Source of the DNA: Chitinophagaceae bacterium
GTDB lineage: Bacteria > Bacteroidota > Bacteroidia > Chitinophagales > Chitinophagaceae
Direction of reading: 5' to 3'
NCBI GenBank assembly: GCA_024707305.1
Contig: JANPZZ010000018.1
Coordinates: 124,001-188,000 of the forward strand
Length of the DNA stretch: 64,000 bases
Position 1 is the stretch's first letter, and the number at the start of each line of letters is the position of its first letter. Of this stretch, positions 10,423 to 21,240 are shown piece by piece. The notes beneath the pieces are model-generated. The model had not been told where the DNA came from. It made no database searches and saw nothing but the letters and a program-made list of their open reading frames with translations. Position numbers and translations under genes: made by a program.

Positions 10423-13237
10423 ATGAAACTCCTGTTGTCGCCTTATAAATTAGCTGAAGATTTCCTGTTGCTGGAAGCGGTGGAAATGATGAAAACCAAT
10501 AAGGGACCGCAGTTATTGAGCCACGAGCCATCGGCACATTTTCTCCGGAAGGAGTTCCCCTCTATGCCCAAAGAAGCACGTGATGCACTCTCCTTCTTTT
10601 CCAAAGCCGAATTACTCAGCACCAAAGCACAAATAGACAAAAACGCAAAAGCCACCGGTGGCGATTATACCTATCGCCGCCAGACTCTACTCCGAAAGGC
10701 CTACGATGAATTACTGAACCTAAAACCCTATCTCGGACTTTGCCAGTGGATGCATCGTATTAAATTAGATGCAGGCCGTTTCCAAACTGGCCCCTGCAGC
10801 TTTAGCTCCTTCCGCCCAATTCTTAGTTTTGAGGTAACTAAAGAAGGCGATCTTTTTTCCTTGATTTGTTATGTTGAATTGAACGCGGGAAAATATCTGC
10901 TTTCCGATTTCACACGCAATGAATTTCTGCTGCAGAGCAAGAACGAATATTTTTTATTGACCTGGCGCGATTACCAGTTGCTGGAGTGGCTAACCCAACA
11001 ACAATTACCAGCAAGCGCAGAAACCTTCCAGCAAAATATTCTCGGTCGTATACAATCGGATTACTCCGTAGATACAGGAAAACTGATACAGGCCGAGCGA
11101 ATTGAAGTGAAACCGCGTTTCCAGGTGTTACTCAGCGAAATCAGTAACAACTTTCTGGTTTTGACTCCTCAATGGAACTATGACGGATTCATAGCAGAAG
11201 GACCATTCACCAACGAGTTCGAAATAACTCGTGCTGGTCATTCATACGTTGTTGTTAGAGACAATAACGAAGAATCACCGCTTCGGGATTTCCTTTTGGG
11301 GTTACATCCAAACTTCCAGAAACAGTTAAATGGATATTATTATCTCTCATTTGCAGATGCACAAAAGAAGCAATGGTTTGCAAAAACGTATCACCAACTG
11401 CTCGATCGCGAAATTGATGTGGTTGGGATGGATATGTTGAGTCATTTCAGGTATTCTTCTGAAAAGATTCAGACGAAAATGGAAATACTTGAGCAACTCG
11501 ACAGCCATCTCGTGATTGGAATGGAAGTGAGTTTTGGAAAAGAACGTGTTCCGCTGAATGAGCTGCAGAAGATGTTATGGGCCGGGCAAAAAGCGGTGTT
11601 GTTGAAAGATGGAAGTCTTGGTTTAATAACAGATGAATGGCTCGATCAATATGGTCAGTTGATGAAACATGGCAAGCCTGATAAAAACACGATACGTGTT
11701 GGTTCCTGGATTGCCTTGAATGGTGAGATCGACAGCAGCCAGAAAGTGGTGCAGAAAGAATGGTGGGCGAAATGGAATCGCTGGCGAACAGAAGAACATG
11801 TAGCACTGTTTCCCCTCCCCGATTCTGTACAGGTGGAAAGCTTGCGCCCTTATCAGCAAAAGGGATATGAATGGTTGCGATTATTGTCGGCCGCAAATGC
11901 GGGCGGCTGTCTTGCGGATGATATGGGACTTGGTAAAACGCTGCAAACGATTTGTTATCTCGCTTCGCGACTGGAAGAAAATCCCCTGACAACGCACCTG
12001 GTGGTTTGCCCGAGTAGTCTTTTGTACAACTGGCACCAGGAATTAAAAAGGTTTGCACCCAGTCTTCGAATAAAAGTTTATCACGGTCCGCAACGCGATC
12101 GGGCAGAATTGAAAAATCCGGAAGGCCACATATTGATTACGAGTTATGGCACACTGCGAAGTGATATAGAAGAGATCAAACAGGTTGTCTTCGACAGCAT
12201 CATCGCAGATGAAAGCCACAACGTAAAAAATCCATCATCGCTTACAGCGCGTGCGTTGTATGAGCTCACAGCACGTTCGCGTTTTGCCCTGAGCGGAACG
12301 CCGATTATGAACAATACGTTCGACCTGTATGGTCAGTTTAGTTTCATGCTGCCGGGTATGTTTGGAAGTCGCGAATTCTTTAAACGCGAATATGCCGACC
12401 CGATCGACCGATATGCAGAACCAGAGAAAATTAAGGCATTGCAGAAGCTGACGGCACCTTTCATCCTGCGACGTACCAAAGAACAGGTGGCAACGGATCT
12501 GCCTGAAAAAAATCGAATCGATACTTTGGTGTGAAATGGGAACGGAGCAGCGCCTGGCCTATGAATCGATTCGTGATCAATTGAAATCAAATTTATTCAT
12601 ACAAATAAAAGAACAGGGGCTGGAAGCTGGAAAGCTTTCCGTATTACATGGAATCCTCAAATTGCGCATGGCCTGCAATTCATCAGAGCTGATTAAAGAT
12701 GAAGCGCTATTTAATTATGATTCAGTAAAAACGCAGGTGCTGATGGATGAGTTGCAAAATCTTCCCGCAGGAAGTAAAGCGCTGGTGTTTTCCCAATTTA
12801 CCAGCATGCTTGATTTGCTGGAAAAAGAATTTGTTGCCAACAACATGTCATTCTTCCGCCTCGACGGAAGTACGAAAGTGGACGAGCGCCAGGAGCGGGT
12901 AAATGCATTTAACTCGGATGAAACAGATGCCCGTGTGTTTTTATTAAGCCTGAAAGCGGGGAATGCAGGTCTGAATCTTACTTCAGCCGATTATGTGTTC
13001 CTTTTTGATCCCTGGTGGAACCGGGCGGTGGAGCAGCAGGCGATTGACCGTACGCACCGGATTGGACAGACCCGCAGCGTTTTCGCCTACCGGATGCTTT
13101 GCCGCGACAGCATTGAGGAGCGGATTTTGCAGCTGCAGCAACGCAAATCCAAAGTAAGCGAGGAATTGATCGGCGCCGAAGATGCCGGCTTTATCCAGCG
13201 CCTGACCGAAGATGAATTAGCATTTTTGTTCAGTTGA
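10423..13237 (+). CDS. SNF2-family DEAD/DEAH-box helicase, split by a frameshift near 12530
   Basis: DDMGLGKTLQTICYLAS (Walker A), IADESHN, ALSGTPIMNN; second ORF gives FSQFTSMLDLL, DRTHRIGQTRSVFAYR. Frames join as RIDTL-CEMGTEQRLAYES after dropping one base. Confidence 0.92.
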
Positions 13238-13321
13238 TAGGTCGAAAATGGGGTTGGGGATAAAGATTTGAGTATTATGGCTTTAATTAAAAACGGTTCT
13301 AATTACTCAACCCCCGCTTTA

Positions 13322-13414
13322 GCGGGAAGACAGGATTAGCTTCGCTGAGATTGTTCGAACCTGCGACCCCCTGCTCCCAAACCAGGTGCCCCGCCATGGC
13401 GGGGCTACTTCCCA
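13322..13414 (-). pseudogene. tRNA-Pro-like chimera, copy 3 (palindromic D-arm, 18-nt T-loop insertion)
   Basis: Minus-strand GGGAAGTAGCCCCGCCATGGCGGGGCACCTGGTTTGGGAGCAGGGGGTCGCAGGTTCGAACAATCTCAGCGAAGCTAATCCTGTCTTCCCG; same modules as the tRNA-Pro at 21275-21348. Confidence 0.8.
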
Positions 13415-13699
13415 GCTATTAACTCTTTAAAAGCCTTTCCGCCTTTCCATGATTTAATTTGTTTTTCTCGCGCCAGCGCTTCGAATTTAGAAATATATTC
13501 CTCGTAATGAACCAGACGAAACGGAATTCTATGTCGCGTAGATCGCTGAAGTCCAGAATTATGAAACTGTAATCGGGCCTTTACATCGGTCGAATAACCG
13601 ATATAATATTTCTCCTCTTTTAAACTTTGCAGCACATAAACGTAATGAGACATAAAAAAAGAGGCCCTAATTTCTTAGAGCCTCCTTGTTAGTCGGGAC
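13323..13699 (-). repeat. Left direct repeat (GIY-YIG/tRNA-Pro cassette) bracketing the MbnP/MbnH island
   Basis: Near-identical to 20552-20928, including the 18-nt T-loop insertion and the AGGCTCTAAGAAATTAGGGCCTCTTTTTTT terminator. Confidence 0.8.
13405..13653 (-). CDS. GIY-YIG nuclease family protein (copy 3)
   Basis: 82 aa, MSHYVYVLQSLKEEKYYIGYSTDVKARLQFHNSG...YISKFEALAREKQIKSWKGGKAFKEL. Confidence 0.88.
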   Translation of the reverse strand: MSHYVYVLQSLKEEKYYIGYSTDVKARLQFHNSGLQRSTRHRIPFRLVHYEEYISKFEALAREKQIKSWKGGKAFKELIAGK

Positions 13700-14001
13700 G
13701 ACTGGACAAATGTCGAACCAGTTTATTAATGATTTGAGAGAATTAGCGACATTAGGTGGTAAAGACTGATTCAAATAGGACATTCAGTTAATGGCAGTCC
13801 GTTTGGGGTATTCGTCTTACGATTCACATTGTCTCCAACTTTATTCAACTAACTCTTTTAATCTTTTCGCCAAGGTAATGTCTACTTAGTCAAAAGTGGT
13901 ATCCACTACCGATGAGGAATATTAGGGTGCCATTTGATAGCATTGGCTTTGCGATAATGTACTGACACCGATTTTTTTTACTAATAACCCAACCACTCTT
14001 C

Positions 14002-14346
14002 TTACTTTTTTACAGGAAGTAGTTTTATGTATGTTGCCTTGAAACGATTATCAACTATTTCACCCTGCACCTCTGCATTACGTATAGCGTTGCAAAAGCC
14101 CATCTTCCCGTGAGCATCGCCAAAATCATCAATATTCGCACCATCTACAAAATAGGCTTTGCGTTTAATACGTACAGCAAGGTCGCAGCTTTTCCCTTTA
14201 AGATTAAATTTACATTGACCGCAGGAAAGTTCAACTACTTCAATTTTTTTAGCCGGGTCAGGTTTTGAAATATCTGCCTGTCTGTTTTGAGCATTAGCGG
14301 TCTGAATTGCAAGTGAGATAACAAAAAAAATGGATAATGTTTTCAT
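14002..14346 (-). CDS. Small secreted protein (possible DUF6370-like)
   Basis: MKTLSIFFVISLAIQTANAQ signal peptide; conserved-looking ELSCGQCKFNLKGKSCDLAVRI and cysteines. Confidence 0.6.
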   Translation of the reverse strand: MKTLSIFFVISLAIQTANAQNRQADISKPDPAKKIEVVELSCGQCKFNLKGKSCDLAVRIKRKAYFVDGANIDDFGDAHGKMGFCNAIRNAEVQGEIVDNRFKATYIKLLPVKK

Positions 14347-14419
14347 AAAAGTATTAAAACTGTGATTTAATTTTCTTTTCAACACTCTTTAAAACCTTAT
14401 GGTAAGGATCGTGTTTTTA

Positions 14420-15338
14420 TTAAAATGAATAACTTATATGCGCCATTCCTCTGTTTTTGGACTCTACTTTCTTTTCTCCCAAATTCTGTGACAAAGGAGT
14501 TTGAAAGTTGGCACCTATACTAACCCTTCCAAAGTTCAATTCTGCTCCTATAGTGCCAATTAGAGATCGCCCGCCTGTTTCCCAAACCTGAATATCTTTT
14601 GTTTTCCAATCCTTTGAAGCCGTTTCAAACAAGACACCCGTATTAGGAGTAATAGCTAGTTTGTCGTTCACTGTGAAGCGGTAGTACCCCAGCATATTCA
14701 AGGTAAATTTATTGCCATACTGGTAGTCATATTTATTTGACGTATTAATCTTATAGCTACTATTGACATTTACACCAACATTCTGAAGCCTTATATCATA
14801 CATCGCATTCAAAGAAAAATCCAAGCTCCCTGTACCCAATTGGAAAGTATTCAATGAGGATTGACCTATATTTTTTTCTTCCGGATTGTAAGTACCTGTA
14901 GGGGCTTTTATTCCTCCACCTAACCATAAAGTTTGCGAAAGGGTCTTGTTCTTTATAACACTTTCTTTATTGAAAGCCTGGTAGTATCCAATAGCGGACA
15001 TATCGCCAATCCCGTTGGTTCTGGCATTTTCCTTTTGATTGGTTCGTTCTATAAAATTATAAGGAATAAATACGGCAAGCCTGAAACGTTTACCGATGTT
15101 CGTGGCACCCCATAGCTCGGTTATTTTGAACCGCTCTGTTGTTGTAAGGTGAGTTGATGCCCCCTGGTCCTATATGATATCTTACTCCACTTTGCTGATA
15201 GCGTAAACCAATAAACCTATTTTTAAACTCAGGTAAAATTCCCATATAAGAGCTACCAGGGCCTGCACCACATATATCGCAGGCATTAGCAAAAAAAACT
15301 GTTGTCAAAGCACATAAGCCCAGTATCACTTTTTTCAT
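14420..15338 (-). CDS. Outer-membrane beta-barrel/transporter family protein, frameshifted near 15095
   Basis: MKKVILGLCALTTVFFANACDICGAGPGSSYMGILPEFKNRFIGLRYQ, then in another frame LSQTLWLGGGIKAPTG...SIGANFQTPLSQNL...ISYSF (C-terminal aromatic). Confidence 0.6.
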
Positions 15339-15395
15339 TCTTATTTTGCTTTAAATGGTATAATAATTTTAATTTTCTCCCATCGCATTATAACA

Positions 15396-15968
15396 CTACC
15401 GGAATTTTTCTCCGCTTGCATCGACTGAATAGGTCAGCCGCTGCATCATGGTATCATTTTCTGGTTTTACCGAAAACCGGAGAATATCATCTTTTTCATT
15501 GTACTCATCAGCCAGGTGCTGATTATAATGGGAGTTGAGGATAACCTGCCATGTTTCCTTTCCAGGAATGGAAAACAAAGCATAGGTACCTGTAGGTATT
15601 GTCTTACCTTCTATTTCTACGGGTTTATAGAAACGGATGGTTGTTGCAGCATGTGCCCCTGTAACCCACACCTTATCATACGCTACCAAACCGCCCCAAA
15701 TGACCCTTCCCTTGACGCCGGGTGAACTATATTCGATATGTACATGTGTGCCATTGATGGTATTCATGGCTGTACGATGTGGGCTCCCTTTTAGTGTATC
15801 TTCCGCAATCAACCCGCTGTTGACACTATCTGCATAGCTATTGCTCCCTCCAATCATCTGGTGCAAGGAGTGATCTTCGGCTGTAGTTTTATCCGAAGGC
15901 TTCTTTTCACTGTTACAACTTACCATCAATAGTAGCAATGAAAAGTTGAATATGATTTTTATCATCAT
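15396..15968 (-). CDS. DUF2911-like lipoprotein
   Basis: Lipobox MVSCNSEKK; HVHIEYSSPGVKGRVIWGGLVAYDKVWVTGAHAATTIRFYKPVEIEGKTIPTGTYALFSIPG. Confidence 0.72.
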   Translation of the reverse strand: MMIKIIFNFSLLLLMVSCNSEKKPSDKTTAEDHSLHQMIGGSNSYADSVNSGLIAEDTLKGSPHRTAMNTINGTHVHIEYSSPGVKGRVIWGGLVAYDKVWVTGAHAATTIRFYKPVEIEGKTIPTGTYALFSIPGKETWQVILNSHYNQHLADEYNEKDDILRFSVKPENDTMMQRLTYSVDASGEKFR

Positions 15969-15979
15969 TTTTTATCTTT

Positions 15980-17003
15980 TTATTGTTCAGCGAGCAACGG
16001 GTTTGAAATAAACTTCCGATCGCTCAACGTTCTTAAAAAGGATAGAAGTTTTGTCTTATCATCAGCGGTTAATGGGATGCCTAAAGTTCCTGACTGGTTA
16101 AGTACCGAATCAAGATTGGGAGTATTTTGTACCTGGCCGCTATAATGATCTAACACGGCTGCCAGAGTATAAAAATCTTCCGTCATGCATATAGGGAGCC
16201 GTAAACTGAACGTTTCTTAAACTGGGTACTTTGAACTTATAGCGATCCAGTGGATTTAAGGTTACTTCAGAGCGGCCTTCATCATTGTTAAGCCCAATAG
16301 CGATACCATTATTCCGGAATGCGTTATCTGTAAACAAAGGTTCCGAATGACAACTATTGCATTTTTGTTTAAAAAGAGTATAGCCTGCCTGTTCTTCAAC
16401 CGTGAAACTCGATTTTCCCCTCATCACGCTATCGTACTTTGAATCACTGCTGATGCACATGATCATGAATTGCGAAAGGGCTTTCATCGTAGTAGCCGTA
16501 GTGATCTCACTGGAGCCAAATGCCTTTTGATATAATCCCGGGTAATCTGTGTGGCTCCGTAGCTTATTAAGAATATTCGGTATTGTTTCATCCATTTCCT
16601 CATGTGCCGTAATCGGCACGATTGGCTGTAAATCCAGATCAAATACACCACCATCCCACATGAAAGCAGGCATCCATGCCAGGTTCATTATTGGAGGTGA
16701 ATTACGTCTGCCCAGCCTGTCATCAATACCATGGCTGACATCGTGCCCATGCTGGGTAAATGCGGAGGATTGTATATGGCAGCTACCGCAGGAAACTGTG
16801 TTGTTTCGTGATAGCCGAGGCTCATAAAACAGCTTCCTTCCTAGCTCAAAGGCTTCCTTAGTAACTTCATTACCCGCTATATTATAGACCGGTTCAGGAA
16901 AATTTACAGGTTGCTGAAAACCGGCAAACCGGTCAATCATTTCCTTTGAACAGGCCAGTACACCAAATAGCCCAATAATAACTATCCAGTATTTTTTGTT
17001 CAT
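15980..17003 (-). CDS. Cytochrome-c peroxidase family (MbnH/MauG-like di-haem), frameshift near 16180
   Basis: CGSCH and CNSCH haem motifs, FMWDGGVFDLDLQP; C-terminus DFYTLAAVLDHYSG continues in another frame. Confidence 0.85.
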
Positions 17004-17008
17004 TATGA

Positions 17009-17813
17009 TTAATTTTCTGTATGATCGTGATAAAACATCCCCGTGTAATTGTTGGCAATATTTACACTGTAGTCACTAAACATAACACTGGGATTAGCTG
17101 CAATACTCACATTAGTGGTTCCATTCAATACCTTCATTAAATCAACCAGGTAATGAATGTTAGCTGTCCTTCCCGTACGAGCCTGAGCAATACCGGAAGC
17201 CGTAAGGTCAGTGGTAATCGTTTTAATGTTATTGATCGTTGGAGCAGAATACCCGCCAAAGCCTCCAATGTGAAAACGGTACTTTCGTTGGCCACTTGGG
17301 TCTACAGGGGCCATCGCAGAAGTTCCTTCCAGCTTTAAAAATATATACCCGCTGTTCCATCCCCAATACATGCCGTCATCCATTCCACCCGCAGGGTCTA
17401 AAACACCGGTACGTTTGGTGATATCCATAGTGCTGCGCAGACTATCTACGCCTACAATAAAAGATAGTTGATGATAATTACCCACCGGTACTTTAAACCG
17501 GGCAAAACGGGTTGCAGGATCACTTTCTTTTATCAGGAAATAGCTGCTATCCTGCGGTACTGTATATTCTGTACCATCTGCTTTACGCAACTTGATATTA
17601 CTGATATAATACTGCGCCAGAGAAACTGTGAACGGCTCGCCAATTGCATTTGTATAAGTAACGGCATTCAAAAATAAATTCTGTCCGCCCATAATATTAT
17701 CAAACTCTATGGTCATTTCGGTCATCTCTTCGCTATTCTGAGGCGGCTTTTCTTTTTTTGCAGGAAAACAACCCTGCTACTAACACTATCCGTAAAAAAA
17801 ATCGTATCATCAT
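17009..17813 (-). CDS. MbnP-family copper-binding-like lipoprotein, copy 1 (frameshift near 17725)
   Basis: LSFIVGVDSLRSTMDITKRTGVLDPAGGMDDGMYWGWNSGYIFLKLEGTS, MbnP-type MxWxWxxGYxFxKLEG; signal and lipobox GLFSCKK in the upstream frame. Confidence 0.75.
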
Positions 17814-17820
17814 TTTCTGT

Positions 17821-18875
17821 TTAAGGTTGTGAAAAGTTTTTGTTCGAAATAAAACTCGTATCAGACAATGTTTTTAGGTAACTGATAACGGCTTGCTTGT
17901 CGATTTGCGATAGATCGATTCCCGTCTCACCATTACTCTTTTTTAACCTGGCATCTAAAGTCGGAGAGTTCTTTATGCCACCGGAATAGTGTTCCAGTAC
18001 ATCCATGATGGAACCAAAGCGTCCATCGTGCATATAGGGGCCCGTCCAAAAAGATTACGCAGTGACGGCGTTTTGTATTTGCCCAGGTCTGCGGGATCAC
18101 GGGTAACCCTGAACCTGCCTTGGAAAATGCCTTCAAAATCTTCATTAGAGAAATCTCCATCCAGTCCGTTGTTATGGTAAAGATTATCCGTAAATAATGC
18201 TCCCTGGTGACAGCCCATACATTTCTCCTGCACTATTTGTAATCCACGTCTTTCTTCCTCATTCAACATCCCTCCCTTTTCACCTCTGATAAATTTGTCA
18301 TACCGGGAATTGCCAGATATTAATGTTCGTTGAAATTGCGCCAGTGCACGAGCGATATAACCTGTTTTTATTTCAGTATCATTAAAAACAAATTGGAATC
18401 GGTGTCTGTAATCCGGATCAGCCTTTAATTCATCTACCAACTCAAATAGGTTTTGGTGCATTTCGTCTGGATTAGCCAGTGGTGCAAAAGCCTGTGATTC
18501 CAGGTTGGTGGAACCACCTTCTCAAAATAAACCATTCGTTACCCAGGCCATATTAAACAAAGCCGGGGCATTTCTATGAAGAAACTTACCAGAAGCACCG
18601 ATATTGCTAAAAGCAACCCCGTCTGCAAAGGCAAGATCCTGTTGGTGACAACTGGCGCAGGAAATATTATTTAAACCAGATAGTCGTTTATCATAAAAAA
18701 GCTTTCTACCCAGTTCTACTCCTTCAATGGTCATCGGGTTATCAGGCATACTCGGAAAAGCCGGAAAATTTGCCGGGACCGCAGGCACAAGCGGCCTTGG
18801 TCCACGGCTCAATTCCGATTTCGTGCAGGCAATGAAGATTGCTGTTACTAAAAATATAATGCAGGCATACTTCAC
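17821..18875 (-). pseudogene. Second cytochrome-c peroxidase (MbnH-like); in-frame TGA plus frameshift
   Basis: CASCH (118-aa ORF), CMGCH (162-aa ORF). ORFs join across GLF-TGA-EGGSTNLE, where homologous enzymes have LFWDGG; further shift near 18030. Confidence 0.75.
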
Positions 18876-19650
18876 TACTTTGCACTGTTTACAGTCAATG
18901 CTCCGCTGAAATTAGTGGTCAGTTGTGCCATCACTGCTGATTGTGCAGCACCAACCGTAGGTGTCGTGATCAAATCAATACCGGTTAACACTTTTTCAAT
19001 ATCTAAGGTCAAGGCAACAGTCGTTGATTTTGCTGAACTGATCTTTACAGGTTGGGGAAGGTTTAAGGAAACTGTTTTATAATTGGTATTTGTTCCTGTC
19101 TCTGCTTTGAAAGTCTTGGTAGTAGTACCATCTGTTACGGTTCCCTGCAAAGTGGTGAAGATGTAACTGGTATGCCACATCCAGGAAACATTCGTCATCC
19201 CGCTTAATTGTGAAAGCTCGCCTGCCTGCAGGCTGAGATTTTCATTATGCGCTGCATCTACACCAATAGCAAATTTGATCTGTTTGTATTCCGCTACCGG
19301 TATATCTTTTAAAAGAACATCCTCTCTTTTTTTAGCAGGATAGGTGTAAGCGCCATCTTGTACAGTTACAGCATTTGTTTCTTCCAGCAGGTAATAAGAG
19401 TTGGGAATGGCAACCTCGCTACCATCGCTTTTTACCAATACTACATTACTTACCCAATAGCGCAAATTTTTGAAATTGTAAGTACGTCCTCCAATGGTTG
19501 TATTTTGGTTTAAGTTAAAAAAGCAGCAGCACCGACTTTTGCATCAAACTGAATAGTCGCTTCACCATTATGTTCTGAGATGATCGTTTCTTTTTTGCAG
19601 GAAGTGAACAAAGCAGTAGCTAAGGCTGCTATGCCTAATACTTTTTTCAT
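18875..19650 (-). CDS. MbnP-family protein, copy 2 (frameshift near 19520 at an A/T homopolymer)
   Basis: [21 protein letters not shown] lipobox start; [46 protein letters not shown]. Confidence 0.72.
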
Positions 19651-19862
19651 TATATCTTTTTTATTATTTGAAAATTTTTGTCAATATGCTGATAATCCAG
19701 TCATGCTGAAGGAATAGAATAACCGCCCATACTATCCATGTAATGATAGTAAGAGTAATACGCATCCTCCTGATCAGCATGGCTTCATACCATTGGTATT
19801 TTTTAACCATCTGTCAATTGTTTGAGCATGTAGAATCACTTCGCTTTTAACACGAAGAATTA

Positions 19863-20250
19863 CTAATAAAGGATTAAGCAACATCCGGGGGATGAAAGAA
19901 AAAAGGAAGGACGGTCTATCGGGGAACCCGAATTAGTTACGAAATAAACTGTTTTACTGCTATAAGTAAAAACCTCCTTGAAGTCGGGGAAAAATGATTT
20001 TGACGAGATTACTTCTGCTTTATTAGCGAGTTTCATTTGCGGAGCCTGTTCCTGTTCTTTCTTCTCCTGCTCCTGTATCCTTTTCATTAAAAGACACTTA
20101 CCATTACATTGAAGCTTTGGACGGCTTTTGTTTTCGCACTTGGCAAGGTACTCCGCTTTGTCAATCAAATAGTCCAAATAGTACACTCCCTGGCTGAAGG
20201 TTTGACATAAAAAAGGCGAAGAGTAATATTATCGAAGCTATCTTATGCAC
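19863..20250 (-). CDS. Small Cys-containing membrane-anchored protein of the MbnP locus (frameshift near 20190)
   Basis: N-terminal hydrophobic stretch then YLIDKAEYLAKCENKSRPKLQCNGKCLLMKRIQEQEKKEQ. Confidence 0.5.
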
Positions 20251-20504
20251 AATGGCACAAAGGTACATAAAATAAGTTATTAATTATAACATCATCGTAA
20301 GAATCTATCTTCAATTGATTGAAAATGAAGATCGGCAAAGATTAGCATATAAGTGCTTATAAAATAAAAACAAATATGCAATAAAGCCATAGACCTGAGT
20401 AGGTCTGTTTTTTATAAATAAGTTCCTGCCGATTTTTAGCGAAAGTGTAAGCTTTCATATTCACCTGTTTATCTAAAAGTCGTCTGATAGGAAAATTTCG
20501 AACT

Positions 20505-20537
20505 AAAAAAAGGCCTTCAATCTAATGATTTGAAGGC
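20505..20537 (-). terminator. Rho-independent terminator downstream of tRNA-Pro-like chimera 2
   Basis: Minus-strand GGGCCTTCAAATCATTAGATTGAAGGCCTTTTTTT. Confidence 0.75.
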
Positions 20538-20550
20538 CCTTACAATTTTG

Positions 20551-20643
20551 TCGGGAAGACAGGATTAGCTTCGCTGAGATTGTTCGAACCTGCGACCCCC
20601 TGGTCCCAAACCAGGTGCCCCGCCATGGCGGGGCTACTTCCCA
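20551..20643 (-). pseudogene. tRNA-Pro-like chimera, copy 2 (palindromic D-arm, 18-nt T-loop insertion)
   Basis: Acceptor arms cgggaag (20552-20558)/cttccc (20637-20642); anticodon arm CCTGGTTTGGGACCAGG intact. Confidence 0.8.
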
Positions 20644-20882
20644 GCTATTAACTCTTTAAAAGCCTTTCCGCCTTTCCATGATTTAATTTGTTTTTCTCGC
20701 GCCAGCGCTTCGGATTTAGAAATATATTCCTCGTAATGAACCAGACGAAACGGAATTCTATGTCCAGTAGATCGCTGAAGTCCAGAATTATGAAACTGTA
20801 ATCGGGCCTTTACATCGGTCGAATAACCGATATAATATTTCTCATCTTTTAAACTTTGCAGCACATAAACGTAATGAGACAT
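20634..20882 (-). CDS. GIY-YIG nuclease family protein (copy 2)
   Basis: 82 aa, near-identical to copies at 20987-21235 and 13405-13653. Confidence 0.88.
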   Translation of the reverse strand: MSHYVYVLQSLKDEKYYIGYSTDVKARLQFHNSGLQRSTGHRIPFRLVHYEEYISKSEALAREKQIKSWKGGKAFKELIAGK

Positions 20883-20921
20883 AAAAAAAGAGGCCCTAAT
20901 TTCTTAGAGCCTCCTTGTTAG

Positions 20922-20996
20922 TCGGGAAGACAGGATTCGAACCTGCGACCCCCTGGTCCCAAACCAGGTGCCCCGCCATGGCGGGGCTACTTCCCA
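20922..20996 (-). pseudogene. tRNA-Pro-like chimera, copy 1 (palindromic D-arm; T-arm intact)
   Basis: GGGAAGTAGCCCCGCCATGGCGGGGCACCTGGTTTGGGACCAGGGGGTCGCAGGTTCGAATCCTGTCTTCCCGA on the minus strand. Confidence 0.8.
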
Positions 20997-21235
20997 GCTA
21001 TTAACTCTTTAAAAGCCTTTCCGCCTTTCCATGATTTAATTTGTTTTTCTCGCGCCAGCGCTTCGGATTTAGAAATATATTCCTCGTAATGAACCAGACG
21101 AAACGGAATTCTATGTCCAGTAGATCGCTGAAGTCCAGAATTATGAAACTCTAATCGGGCCTTTACATCGGTCGAATAACCGATATAATATTTCTCATCT
21201 TTTAAACTTTGCAGCACATAAACGTAATGAGACAT
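20987..21235 (-). CDS. GIY-YIG nuclease family protein (copy 1)
   Basis: 82 aa GIY-YIG protein; tandem with copy 2 at a 353-bp period. Confidence 0.88.
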   Translation of the reverse strand: MSHYVYVLQSLKDEKYYIGYSTDVKARLEFHNSGLQRSTGHRIPFRLVHYEEYISKSEALAREKQIKSWKGGKAFKELIAGK

Positions 21236-21240
21236 AAAAA

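Noticed and set aside
12520-12540. Programmed frameshift in the SNF2 helicase
   Set aside because: No slippery heptamer or downstream structure stood out, and similar breaks occur in many genes, pointing to indel errors.
18522-18545. UGA recoding (Trp or selenocysteine) at the peroxidase TGA
   Set aside because: UGA acts as a normal stop elsewhere in the window and no SECIS-like context or second case was seen; mutation or base error is simpler.
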